The notes under the pieces are model-generated. The model worked only from the letters and a program-made list of their open reading frames with translations, was not told the origin of the DNA and made no database searches. The position numbers and the translations under genes were made by a program. 16,966 nucleotides of DNA. Origin: an uncultured Collinsella sp. GTDB lineage: Bacteria > Actinomycetota > Coriobacteriia > Coriobacteriales > Coriobacteriaceae. Positions 1-6,580 of this stretch are shown one piece after another; the stretch's first letter is position 1, and each line of letters begins with the position of its first letter. Location: positions 1-16,966 of the forward strand of contig URBM01000026.1 in assembly GCA_900545995.1 (NCBI GenBank). Reading direction: 5' to 3'.

Positions 1-39
1 GCCTTATCGTCGGCAGCGTCAGATGTGTATAAGAGACAG
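1..39 (+). other. Nextera (Tn5) read-1 adapter with partial i5 index, not genomic
   Basis: Positions 7-20 read TCGTCGGCAGCGTC and 21-39 read AGATGTGTATAAGAGACAG. Together these are the Illumina Nextera read-1 transposase adapter and the 19-bp Tn5 mosaic end. The six bases before them (GCCTTA) fit the end of an i5 index; from memory the Nextera XT index S521 is GAGCCTTA. This is untrimmed library sequence, so the organism's DNA starts at about base 40. Confidence 0.98.
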
Positions 40-254
40 GTGCGTATTTTTCGTATCTTCTAACGTATTTTAACGGGTCGACGGACAGCGCTATTGCCGC
101 ATATAACGCCGGCATGGGTAATGTGGACGGTTGGGCACAGCAGGACACATCGCTTCACAACGCGATTACCTTTCCCGAGACGCAGGCTTATCTGATCCGC
201 GTCAATAATGCCTGGGTTCGCTACAAGACCCTCTATCCCGATCGGTTCGTATAG
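40..254 (+). CDS. Lytic transglycosylase (SLT domain), C-terminal fragment
   Basis: This is the 3' end of a gene whose start lies outside the contig. Reading in the frame of the TAG at 252-254, the fragment begins AYFSYLLTYFNGS and continues AIAAYNAGMGNVDGW, ending in KTLYPDRFV. The YNAGxGxVxxW block and the later ETQAYLIRVNNAW segment are hallmarks of Slt70/MltE-like soluble lytic transglycosylases, which cleave the MurNAc-GlcNAc bond of peptidoglycan to leave 1,6-anhydro ends. The catalytic glutamate lies upstream of the cut and cannot be seen. About 70 residues remain, covering the last part of the SLT fold. Such enzymes are normally exported or membrane-anchored, but the N-terminus is missing here. 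The gene stops 51 nt before uvrB, and no clear terminator lies between them, so some read-through into uvrB is possible. The fold is clear; the subfamily is not. Confidence 0.88.
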
Positions 255-274
255 GACTATGCCTGCCGCCTGCG

Positions 275-280
275 TATACT
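275..280 (+). promoter_or_regulatory. Candidate -10 element for uvrB
   Basis: TATACT lies 26 nt before the uvrB ATG, in the 51-nt gap after the transglycosylase stop. The best -35 match at 17-nt spacing is weak (TAGGAC at 252-257). The same hexamer TATACT occurs before the ybaK-type gene. I find no complete SOS box in this gap, only a GTTCG half-site at 245-249. This is inferred from pattern alone. Confidence 0.35.
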
Positions 281-305
281 GCAGATATATGAGTTAGGAG
301 TATCC

Positions 306-2546
306 ATGGCGGAATTTGAAGTTGAGCGTGTTGGAGGAGAGCTCAAACGTTTTGGCGTTGAGGGCTCTGAGGTGCCGTTTAAGGTCGTGTCTCCATACGA
401 GCCCGCTGGTTCCCAGCCTAAGGCCATTGAGTCGCTTGTGCAGGGCGTGAGGGACGGAGATCGCTATCAGGTTTTGCTTGGCGTGACCGGTTCGGGCAAG
501 ACCTTTACCATGGCCAAGACCATCGAAGCTCTCGGTAAGCCGACGCTGGTCATGGCTCCCAACAAAACGCTTGCCGCTCAGCTTGCAAGCGAGCTCAAGG
601 AGTTTTTCCCCAATAACTCCGTAGTCTATTTCGTATCGTATTACGATTACTATCAGCCCGAGGCGTATGTGCCGCAAAGCGACACATATATCGAGAAGGA
701 TTCTTCGATCAACGAAGAAGTCGAGATGCTGCGCCATCAGGCGACCGCCTCGTTGCTCTCTCGACGCGATGTGATCGTCGTTGCATCGGTTTCCTGTATC
801 TATGGTATTGGCTCTCCTGAGGACTATGCGGGGCTGGCGCCGAATGTCGACAAGAAAGTGCCGCTCGAGCGTGATGACTTTATCCATGCGCTCATCGATA
901 TTCAATACGATCGCAATGATTATGACCTGGCGCGCGGTACGTTTCGCGTGCGTGGCGATGTCGTCGACGTGTATCCGCCCTATGCCGAGCACCCGTTGCG
1001 GTTTGAGTTCTTTGGCGATGAGGTCGAGCTTATCGCCGAAATCGATGAGGTCACCGGCGAGATGCTTCGTGAATACGAGGCTATTCCCGTGTGGCCGGCA
1101 TCGCATTATGTGACCGAGAAACCCAAGGTCAAGGCAGCCCTTAAATCGATTAGCGAAGAGTGCGAGAAGCGTGTGGCAGAGCTCAAAGCGACCGACAAGT
1201 TGCTCGAGGCGCAGCGTCTGCAGCAGCGCACCGATTATGATCTTGAGATGCTCGAGACAATGGGTTTTTGTAATGGCATCGAGAACTACTCGCGCCATCT
1301 GGATGGCCGCAAGCCGGGCGAGCCACCCTTTACTTTGATTGATTACTTTCCCAAGGATATGCTCTGCATCATCGACGAGAGCCATGTGACAGTGCCGCAG
1401 ATTCGCGGTATGCATGAGGGCGATCGTTCGCGTAAGGTGACCTTGGTGGAGCACGGCTTTCGCCTGCCCTCGGCGCTCGATAACCGTCCGCTCCGATTTG
1501 ATGAGTTTGAGGCGAGGATTCCCCAGTTCATCTACGTTTCGGCCACGCCGGGCGACTATGAGCTGCGGGTTAGCCAGAACGACGTTGAGCAGATTATTCG
1601 TCCGACCGGTCTGCTCGACCCCAAGATCGACGTTCGTCCGGTTCGTGGGCAGATTGACGATCTTGAGGACGAGATTCGCGAGCGCGTGGCGCGCAAGGAG
1701 CGCGTGCTGGTGACCACGCTCACCAAGCGCATGGCCGAGGACCTGACCGACCATCTGCTTGATGCCGGCATTAAGGTCAATTACATGCACTCCGATACGG
1801 CGACGATGAACCGTGTCGAGATCCTGCGAACGCTGCGCGAGGGAAAGATCGATGTTCTCGTTGGCATCAACCTGCTCCGCGAGGGTCTAGACCTTCCTGA
1901 GGTCTCGCTGGTGGCAATTCTCGACGCTGACAAGGAAGGCTTCTTGCGCAATCGCCGTTCGTTGATTCAGACGATTGGCCGTGCGGCCCGTAATGCCGAC
2001 GGCGAGGTCATCATGTATGCAGACGTTGTGACCGATTCGATGAAAGAAGCCATCGAGGAGACGCAGCGCCGTCGCGAGATTCAGATGGCATATAACGAAG
2101 AGCATGGCATTGTTCCCAAGACGGTCCGCAAGGCCATTAACGACATTTCGAGCTTTATTGCCGAGGCCGAAAAGACTGTGGGCTCGAAGGGACGCTCGAG
2201 AGGCGATTCGCTGGGTCACGGTGCGTTCTATACGCCTGACGAAAACGGCGAGGGCGCCGCGCCGGAGACGGTGGCGCCCGAGCAGACACTTGCGGAGCAG
2301 TTGGAAGAACTGCCGCATGACGAGCTTGTGCGGATCGTCGAAACCATGGAAGAGGATATGCGCAACGCTTCTGCCGCCATGGACTTTGAGGAGGCGGCGC
2401 GCCTGCGCGATGCTGTCGTTCAGATTCGGGCGATGCTTGAGGGTGCGTCTGAGGACGAGACGATCGAGCGCTTACGTTCGCAGGCCCGCAAGGGTTCCAC
2501 GTTCGCATCGGGCAGAAAACGCCAGGGTGCACGGTTTAAGAAATAG
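306..2546 (+). CDS. uvrB: UvrABC excinuclease subunit B
   Basis: UvrB is the damage-verifying helicase-like subunit of nucleotide excision repair: it is loaded by UvrA, opens the DNA and recruits UvrC. The 746-residue protein has Walker A GVTGSGKT at 59-66, the lesion-probing beta-hairpin around 111-134 (YYDYYQPEAYVP), the DESH Walker B box at 357-360, helicase motif VI QTIGRAARN at 555-563, and a C-terminal UVR motif around 672-710 that contacts UvrC. It is longer than the roughly 670 residues of E. coli UvrB. About 24 extra residues precede the usual PFKVVSPYEPAG start, there is a longer linker at about 620-670, and a basic tail ends GRKRQGARFKK. The ATG at 306 is preferred because AGGAG sits 5 nt upstream; a GTG at 372 with GAGGG before it would give the conventional length. 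The gene ends at a strong terminator, and I see no operon partner downstream. Confidence 0.98.
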   Translation: MAEFEVERVGGELKRFGVEGSEVPFKVVSPYEPAGSQPKAIESLVQGVRDGDRYQVLLGVTGSGKTFTMAKTIEALGKPTLVMAPNKTLAAQLASELKEFFPNNSVVYFVSYYDYYQPEAYVPQSDTYIEKDSSINEEVEMLRHQATASLLSRRDVIVVASVSCIYGIGSPEDYAGLAPNVDKKVPLERDDFIHALIDIQYDRNDYDLARGTFRVRGDVVDVYPPYAEHPLRFEFFGDEVELIAEIDEVTGEMLREYEAIPVWPASHYVTEKPKVKAALKSISEECEKRVAELKATDKLLEAQRLQQRTDYDLEMLETMGFCNGIENYSRHLDGRKPGEPPFTLIDYFPKDMLCIIDESHVTVPQIRGMHEGDRSRKVTLVEHGFRLPSALDNRPLRFDEFEARIPQFIYVSATPGDYELRVSQNDVEQIIRPTGLLDPKIDVRPVRGQIDDLEDEIRERVARKERVLVTTLTKRMAEDLTDHLLDAGIKVNYMHSDTATMNRVEILRTLREGKIDVLVGINLLREGLDLPEVSLVAILDADKEGFLRNRRSLIQTIGRAARNADGEVIMYADVVTDSMKEAIEETQRRREIQMAYNEEHGIVPKTVRKAINDISSFIAEAEKTVGSKGRSRGDSLGHGAFYTPDENGEGAAPETVAPEQTLAEQLEELPHDELVRIVETMEEDMRNASAAMDFEEAARLRDAVVQIRAMLEGASEDETIERLRSQARKGSTFASGRKRQGARFKK

Positions 2547-2549
2547 CGA

Positions 2550-2592
2550 ACAGGCCCCGAGTTCCCTGTGGAGCTCGGGGCCTGTGTCTTTT
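2550..2592 (+). terminator. Strong intrinsic terminator after uvrB
   Basis: ACAGGCCCCGAG (2550-2561) pairs perfectly with CTCGGGGCCTGT (2574-2585). The pairing continues inward through four more pairs, one of them G-T, to a CTGT loop at 2566-2569. A TTTT run follows at 2589-2592. The hairpin starts 3 nt after the uvrB stop and lies between convergent genes, so it may also stop leftward transcription of the flavoprotein gene. The T-rich tract is better on the plus side. Confidence 0.9.
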
Positions 2593-2611
2593 GCGTGCTG
2601 GAATTCGTGCG

Positions 2612-4252
2612 CTAGAGGTCTGCGATCAGGGCTTCGGCGCAACGGATGCCATCGGTAGCGGCGCTCATGATTCCTCCGGCATATCCGGCTCCCTCGCCGC
2701 AAGGGTAGAGCCCCGGGGTCGATACGGCATGGCATTGCCGGTCTCGAGTAACGGTGACCGGAGAGCTCGAGCGTGTTTCAACACCGGTGAGGACGGCATC
2801 GGGATGGTCGTAGCCACGCAGTTTTTTGCCGAGCAAGGGAATTCCCAGACGAAGCGACTCGATGATATGTTGCGGCAATGACTCATCGATTGCTGTCCAA
2901 GTCACGCCGAGCGGATAGGTGGGCTTTACCTTGCCGCATGTCGTGCTGGCGCGTTCTGCAAGGAAATCGCCGACGAGCTGTGCCGGTGCGTTCCAGTTGG
3001 AGCCGCCAAGGCGATAGGCAGCCCGCTCGCAAATGCGCTGGAGTTCTACGCCTGCAAGAGGATCATCGCTGGGGAGATCATCGGGCGTGACGTTAACGAG
3101 GAGAGCGGCGTTTGCGTTGCGGCCGGCGCGGGCGTTGAGACTGGCGCCGTTGACGCACAGATGGCCGGGCTCTGAAGAGGCGGCGACAACCTGTCCGCCG
3201 GGACACATGCAGAATGAGAACACACTGCGGCCGTTGGGAAGATGGGCAACGAGCTTATAGGGGGCTGCTCCGAGCGCGGGATGACCCGCTGCGGGGCCAT
3301 ATTGCGCCCGATCGATATCACGCTGCGGGTGTTCGATGCGAACGCCCATGGCAAACGTCTTTTGAGCGAGGGCGACATGATGGGTTTTGAGAACCTCGAA
3401 TACGTCGCGGGCAGAATGACCGCAAGCAAGGATGAGATGCTTTGTGTTGATTGACTCGCTTGTCGCGTCGTGGGACGACTGGATGTCGATACCGACAATG
3501 GTGCCAGACGCGTCGATGCGAATGTCGACGAGCTTCGTTCGATAACGGACGACACCTCCGAGCTGCTCGATGCGCTGGGATATAGCGGTGACAACTGTGG
3601 GAAGGATGTCGGAGCCAATGTGCGGCTTGGCATCCCACAGAATATCGCGGGGCGCACCCGCCTCGACGAAGGTTTCGAGGATAAGGCGATGGGCGGGATT
3701 TTTTGTTCCCGTATTGAGCTTGCCGTCCGAGAAGGTCCCCGCGCCGCCCAGACCAAACTGGATATTACTCTCGGGGTCGAGGATGCGCTCCTTTAGAAAG
3801 AGGTCGATCGCATGCGAGCGGCGAAATGCCGGGTCGCCGCGCTCGATGAGCAAGGGCTTAAGACCTGCTTCGGCGAGCGTAAGCGCAGCGAAAAGGCCGG
3901 CGCATCCGGCGCCGACAACGACAGGGCGTTCTTGAGGTGCGTCGGAGACGGGGGTGGGGAATGAAGACCCATCGTCTTCTATCGCGCGTACGCGCGAGCG
4001 GTCACGCTCGGCAACGCTGTCGACCGCTTCTCGCTCGAGGTGGGGACTAGTCAGCTCAACACGAAAGCTTAGGATAAAATGGACGTCTCGTTTTTTGCGG
4101 GCGTCGATTGACTTGCGGTGGAGCTCGATGGACTTGATCTCGGAGTCCTTGCAACGTAGGACGCGCTTGGCGACTCGCTTGCCAACAATGAGGCAGGCAT
4201 TTTCATCGCCGGCTTCATCGAGCGACGCGTTGACTTGGGTGATTTCGATCAT
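2612..4252 (-). CDS. FAD-dependent dehydrogenase of the COG2509 type, substrate unknown
   Basis: This 546-residue flavoprotein has the layout I recall for the uncharacterised COG2509 FAD-dependent dehydrogenases. A roughly 100-residue N-terminal domain carries the HRKSIDARKKRDVHFI segment. The FAD-binding Rossmann motif VVVGAGCAGLFAA follows at about 111-123, with an acidic ribose-binding residue near E137. The family-specific FGLGGAGTFSDGKLNT lies at 166-181, and YPCGEGAGYAGGIMSAATDG near 516-535 is the C-terminal FAD-contacting loop. No signal peptide or membrane segment is visible, so it is probably cytosolic. The frame is open upstream to 4375, but the ATG at 4252 has AAGGAG 6 nt before it and matches the family N-terminus. 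It lies 80 nt downstream of another flavoprotein gene, with a hairpin in the gap. The electron acceptor and physiological substrate cannot be read from sequence. Confidence 0.9.
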   Translation of the reverse strand: MIEITQVNASLDEAGDENACLIVGKRVAKRVLRCKDSEIKSIELHRKSIDARKKRDVHFILSFRVELTSPHLEREAVDSVAERDRSRVRAIEDDGSSFPTPVSDAPQERPVVVGAGCAGLFAALTLAEAGLKPLLIERGDPAFRRSHAIDLFLKERILDPESNIQFGLGGAGTFSDGKLNTGTKNPAHRLILETFVEAGAPRDILWDAKPHIGSDILPTVVTAISQRIEQLGGVVRYRTKLVDIRIDASGTIVGIDIQSSHDATSESINTKHLILACGHSARDVFEVLKTHHVALAQKTFAMGVRIEHPQRDIDRAQYGPAAGHPALGAAPYKLVAHLPNGRSVFSFCMCPGGQVVAASSEPGHLCVNGASLNARAGRNANAALLVNVTPDDLPSDDPLAGVELQRICERAAYRLGGSNWNAPAQLVGDFLAERASTTCGKVKPTYPLGVTWTAIDESLPQHIIESLRLGIPLLGKKLRGYDHPDAVLTGVETRSSSPVTVTRDRQCHAVSTPGLYPCGEGAGYAGGIMSAATDGIRCAEALIADL

Positions 4253-4258
4253 CGAGGT

Positions 4259-4264
4259 CTCCTT
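4259..4264 (-). promoter_or_regulatory. Ribosome binding site fixing the start of the COG2509-type gene
   Basis: On the minus strand AAGGAG lies 6 nt before the ATG at 4252. The longer open frame up to 4375 has no comparable site and would run through a terminator-like hairpin and into the upstream gene. Confidence 0.85.
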
Positions 4265-4271
4265 AGAGGCA

Positions 4272-4302
4272 AGAAAGAGGCCGTCCGGTATCCCAGACGG
4301 CC
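4272..4302 (-). terminator. Terminator-like hairpin between the two flavoprotein genes
   Basis: On the minus strand GGCCGTC (4302-4296) pairs with GACGGCC (4285-4279). One G-T pair and two G-C pairs extend the stem to about 10 pairs around a GATA loop. A pyrimidine tract TCTTTCT follows (4278-4272). It begins 30 nt after the stop of the HI0933-family gene and ends 7 nt before the next gene's ribosome binding site. It can therefore end the upstream transcript or act as a leader attenuator for the downstream gene. Confidence 0.75.
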
Positions 4303-4316
4303 CGAATGCGTTTTTG

Positions 4317-4322
4317 ATTATA
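4317..4322 (-). promoter_or_regulatory. Consensus -10 hexamer upstream of the COG2509-type gene
   Basis: The minus strand reads TATAAT exactly (4322 to 4317), just after the stop of the HI0933-family gene. No convincing -35 is found at 16-18 nt; the candidate positions fall in the end of the upstream coding region. If used, it would give a leader of roughly 55-60 nt that contains the hairpin at 4279-4302. Confidence 0.35.
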
Positions 4323-4332
4323 GACTGCGCGG

Positions 4333-5604
4333 CTACAGGCTGCTTGCAGCGCGAATGCCCGAGAGCCAGGCCCACGCAAGGTTAAAGCCTCCGCAATCGG
4401 CGTCGATGTCGAGCGCTTCTCCGCAGACGTAAAGCGGGGCGCCTGTGGTGCTGTTCACGTAAAGATTGGGTGTCGAGACGCACTCGATAGATATGCCGCC
4501 ACGCGTGACCTGTGCTGAGCGCTCCTCTGCCGTCCCTTCGACGGACAGTTTAAAGTGCTTGAGGATTGAGACCAGGTGGATGACATCGCGCGAGCCGGGA
4601 TGGCACCGCTCGAATGCCGTACAGACGACGTGTGAGAGCTGCGGGGCGAGCATGCCGTCAAGCCAGTGGGAGTTTCGGGGCGAAAAATCGCCGAGCACGT
4701 TGACACGTTGCTCGAGCGTATCGAGCAGCTCATCTTTGGAGAAATCTGGAAAGAAGTCGATCAGAACAGTGTCGCCCTGGTTGATACGGCGAGAGAGATT
4801 GAAGGCGGCGACGCCTGAGATGCCGAAGGCACGGAACAGCACTTCGCCATCTTCTCGCCAGAGCTCTTCGTGGCTGCGCGAGAGCGTTAAGCGGGCTCGG
4901 ACGCGCAGACCATCCAGAGTTCCGAGTGCCGTCCGGTCGCCGACGACTGATGCCGATACGGGGCACAGGACGGGGCGCAGGGGCGTCAAGGGAAGGCTAA
5001 ACACCTCGGCGATGCCGGTGGGGTTGCCGCCCGTAGCGATAACCACGGCCCTTGCCTGCAGGGCATCGCTCGTGCGAGGAGTATCGGCTAACGCCTTTCG
5101 AAGCGAACGGAGCTCCGTCTTTCGGTCGCCGTGCTTTTTGGGTTTGAGTACATGAGCGGGACGGTCGATCTGAAGCGTCCAGCCTTCGGAAGCCTTATGA
5201 GCCGCAATGACGTTAGTCCCGCAGCGTAGGGTGATGCCCAAACGCTCGCATGCATTGAGGAGTGCATCGCGAACCGACTCGGCGCGAAGGGAGCGCGGGT
5301 ATAGGCGGCCTTCCTCACGGATCGTCATGATGCCCAGCGAGGAGAAAAAACTCTCGAGATCTTGCTCGGGTTGGGGGCCCATGATGGATTCGACAAAGGC
5401 GGGGTGGTTATATCGCCGAATGTCGATGGATTCGTTTGAGAGGTTGCAGCGGCCGTTTCCGGTTGCAAGCAGCTTGAGACCGCAGGCGACGTCGCGCTCG
5501 ACGACGCAGACGCTTTTGTCGACACGCGCCGCCGTAATGGCGGCGGCGAGGCCCGAGGCCCCGCCGCCGATCACCAAGACGTCATAGAAGGCGCTTGCGT
5601 TCAC
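4333..5604 (-). CDS. HI0933-family FAD-binding protein (COG2081, YhiN-like)
   Basis: This 423-residue protein belongs to the HI0933/COG2081 flavoproteins, some of which are annotated as aminoacetone oxidase-like. The biological reaction of most members is unknown. Visible motifs are VIGGGASGLAAA at 11-22, E36 closing the Rossmann unit, the family signature ATGNGRCNLSN at 47-57, a second FAD-contacting ATGG at 190-193, TRGGI at 367-371, and GEALDIDADCGGFNLAWAW near 395-413 for the C-terminal FAD loop. Residues about 150-185 form a charged insertion (KPKKHGDRKTELR). The start is a GTG directly after the TAA of the Mrp-type gene, with GAGG 5 nt upstream inside that gene's last codons, so the two are almost certainly translationally coupled. 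No signal peptide is seen. Sharing a transcript with an Fe-S carrier ATPase hints at redox-cofactor housekeeping, but that is inference. Confidence 0.9.
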   Translation of the reverse strand: MNASAFYDVLVIGGGASGLAAAITAARVDKSVCVVERDVACGLKLLATGNGRCNLSNESIDIRRYNHPAFVESIMGPQPEQDLESFFSSLGIMTIREEGRLYPRSLRAESVRDALLNACERLGITLRCGTNVIAAHKASEGWTLQIDRPAHVLKPKKHGDRKTELRSLRKALADTPRTSDALQARAVVIATGGNPTGIAEVFSLPLTPLRPVLCPVSASVVGDRTALGTLDGLRVRARLTLSRSHEELWREDGEVLFRAFGISGVAAFNLSRRINQGDTVLIDFFPDFSKDELLDTLEQRVNVLGDFSPRNSHWLDGMLAPQLSHVVCTAFERCHPGSRDVIHLVSILKHFKLSVEGTAEERSAQVTRGGISIECVSTPNLYVNSTTGAPLYVCGEALDIDADCGGFNLAWAWLSGIRAASSL

Positions 5605-6435
5605 TTAGGCCTCGTCTGTCTTGTGCGGGGCGATGGCCTCAACGGCGGAGACGGCTTGGGGCAGCATGCCGGCGGGCAGCGCGGTTTCGACTTCTCCCTT
5701 GTCGCAGGCTTCGGCGAGCGCGGGATCGATGGGCAGCTGACCAAGGATGTCGAGATGATAGGTCTCGGCGACCTCGGGAAGATTGCTCTTGCCGAAGACC
5801 TCGATCTTCTTACCGCAGTCGGGGCATTCGATATAGCTCATGTTCTCGACAATGCCCAGAATCGGAACGTTCATCTTCTCGGCCATGTTGACCGCCTTGG
5901 CGACAATCATCGAGACTAAGTCTTGCGGGCTCGTGACGATGACGATGCCATCGACGGGCAGTGACTGGAAGACGGTGAGTGCGACATCCCCCGTTCCCGG
6001 AGGCATATCGACCAGCAGATAGTCGATGGGGCCCCAAGAGGTTTCGCTCCAGAATTGCCTGATGGCGCCGGCGATGACCGGACCACGCCAGAGGACGGGA
6101 TCGGTCTCGTTTTGAAGCAGCAGGTTGGAGCTCATGACCTTGACGCCGTGCTCGGAGATCTCGGGCAGCATGAGGTTGCCGAGGGCATGGACATGGCGTC
6201 CGCTCATGCCGAACATTTTGGGGATGGAGGGGCCGGTGATGTCGGCGTCGAGAATGCCAACCTTGTTGCCACGGCGGGCGAGCTCGGTTGCGATGGCGCC
6301 CGTCACAAACGACTTGCCGACGCCTCCCTTGCCGGAAAGCACAGCGATAACGCGCTTGACCTCCGACAGCGTATTCTCTTCAAATTGCGACGGCGTTGAT
6401 TGTCCGCCGGCTGCTTGTGCGTGCTCGCAACCCAT
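5605..6435 (-). CDS. mrp: Mrp/NBP35-family Fe-S cluster carrier ATPase
   Basis: This 276-residue P-loop ATPase belongs to the Mrp/ApbC/NBP35 group, cytosolic scaffolds or carriers that deliver Fe-S clusters to apoproteins. The deviant Walker A GKGGVGKS is at 35-42, ILDADITGPSIPKMFG at 61-76 is the family switch region, VDMPPGTGD at 142-150 is the Walker B/switch II motif, and CPDC at 204-207 is the conserved cysteine pair that binds the bridging cluster in a dimer. The N-terminal MIP18-like domain of longer Mrp proteins is absent. Instead there is a short tail starting MGCEHA, with one cysteine. The frame is open to 6492, but the ATG at 6435 has AAGGAG 6 nt upstream and gives a normal N-terminus. 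Its stop codon directly abuts the next gene's GTG. The family is certain; the client proteins are not known. Confidence 0.95.
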   Translation of the reverse strand: MGCEHAQAAGGQSTPSQFEENTLSEVKRVIAVLSGKGGVGKSFVTGAIATELARRGNKVGILDADITGPSIPKMFGMSGRHVHALGNLMLPEISEHGVKVMSSNLLLQNETDPVLWRGPVIAGAIRQFWSETSWGPIDYLLVDMPPGTGDVALTVFQSLPVDGIVIVTSPQDLVSMIVAKAVNMAEKMNVPILGIVENMSYIECPDCGKKIEVFGKSNLPEVAETYHLDILGQLPIDPALAEACDKGEVETALPAGMLPQAVSAVEAIAPHKTDEA

Positions 6436-6441
6436 GTATGA

Positions 6442-6447
6442 CTCCTT
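6442..6447 (-). promoter_or_regulatory. Ribosome binding site fixing the mrp start
   Basis: AAGGAG on the minus strand, 6 nt before the ATG at 6435. It decides against the longer open frame that reaches 6492, because that start would lie on the putative -10 element of the gene. Confidence 0.85.
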
Positions 6448-6490
6448 TGTATATGTTGGGGCCGGGGCCCCGCGATGTGACACGAGCGTC

Positions 6491-6520
6491 ATTGTACCCT
6501 CGTTTGCGAGCGGGAGTCAT
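6491..6520 (-). promoter_or_regulatory. Candidate promoter for mrp and the HI0933-family gene
   Basis: On the minus strand ATGACT (6520-6515, four of six matches to TTGACA) and TACAAT (6496-6491, five of six to TATAAT) are separated by 18 nt. The start point would fall near 6484, leaving a leader of about 50 nt. I see no terminator after the LtaS-like gene upstream, so read-through from it is also possible. Confidence 0.5.
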
Positions 6521-6580
6521 TTGCGATGCATTTGGGCCGAGCGTGCTTGCAATACGATGGGTCCAAGCGAATGGGCGGGC

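Noticed and set aside
43..71. Direct repeat CGTATTTT (43-50 and 64-71) at the left edge
   Set aside because: It is only 8 bp, lies within the SLT coding frame where it encodes similar aromatic residues, and shows no sign of mobile-element ends.
245..249. GTTCG before uvrB as part of an SOS box
   Set aside because: The matching CGAAC half-site 4 nt upstream is absent (TCCCG instead), and the bases encode the end of the transglycosylase.
294..1790. 498-codon open frame on the minus strand opposite uvrB
   Set aside because: It is antisense to an unmistakable uvrB, has no ribosome binding site I can see, and its translation resembles no family. Long reverse frames are common in G+C-rich coding DNA.
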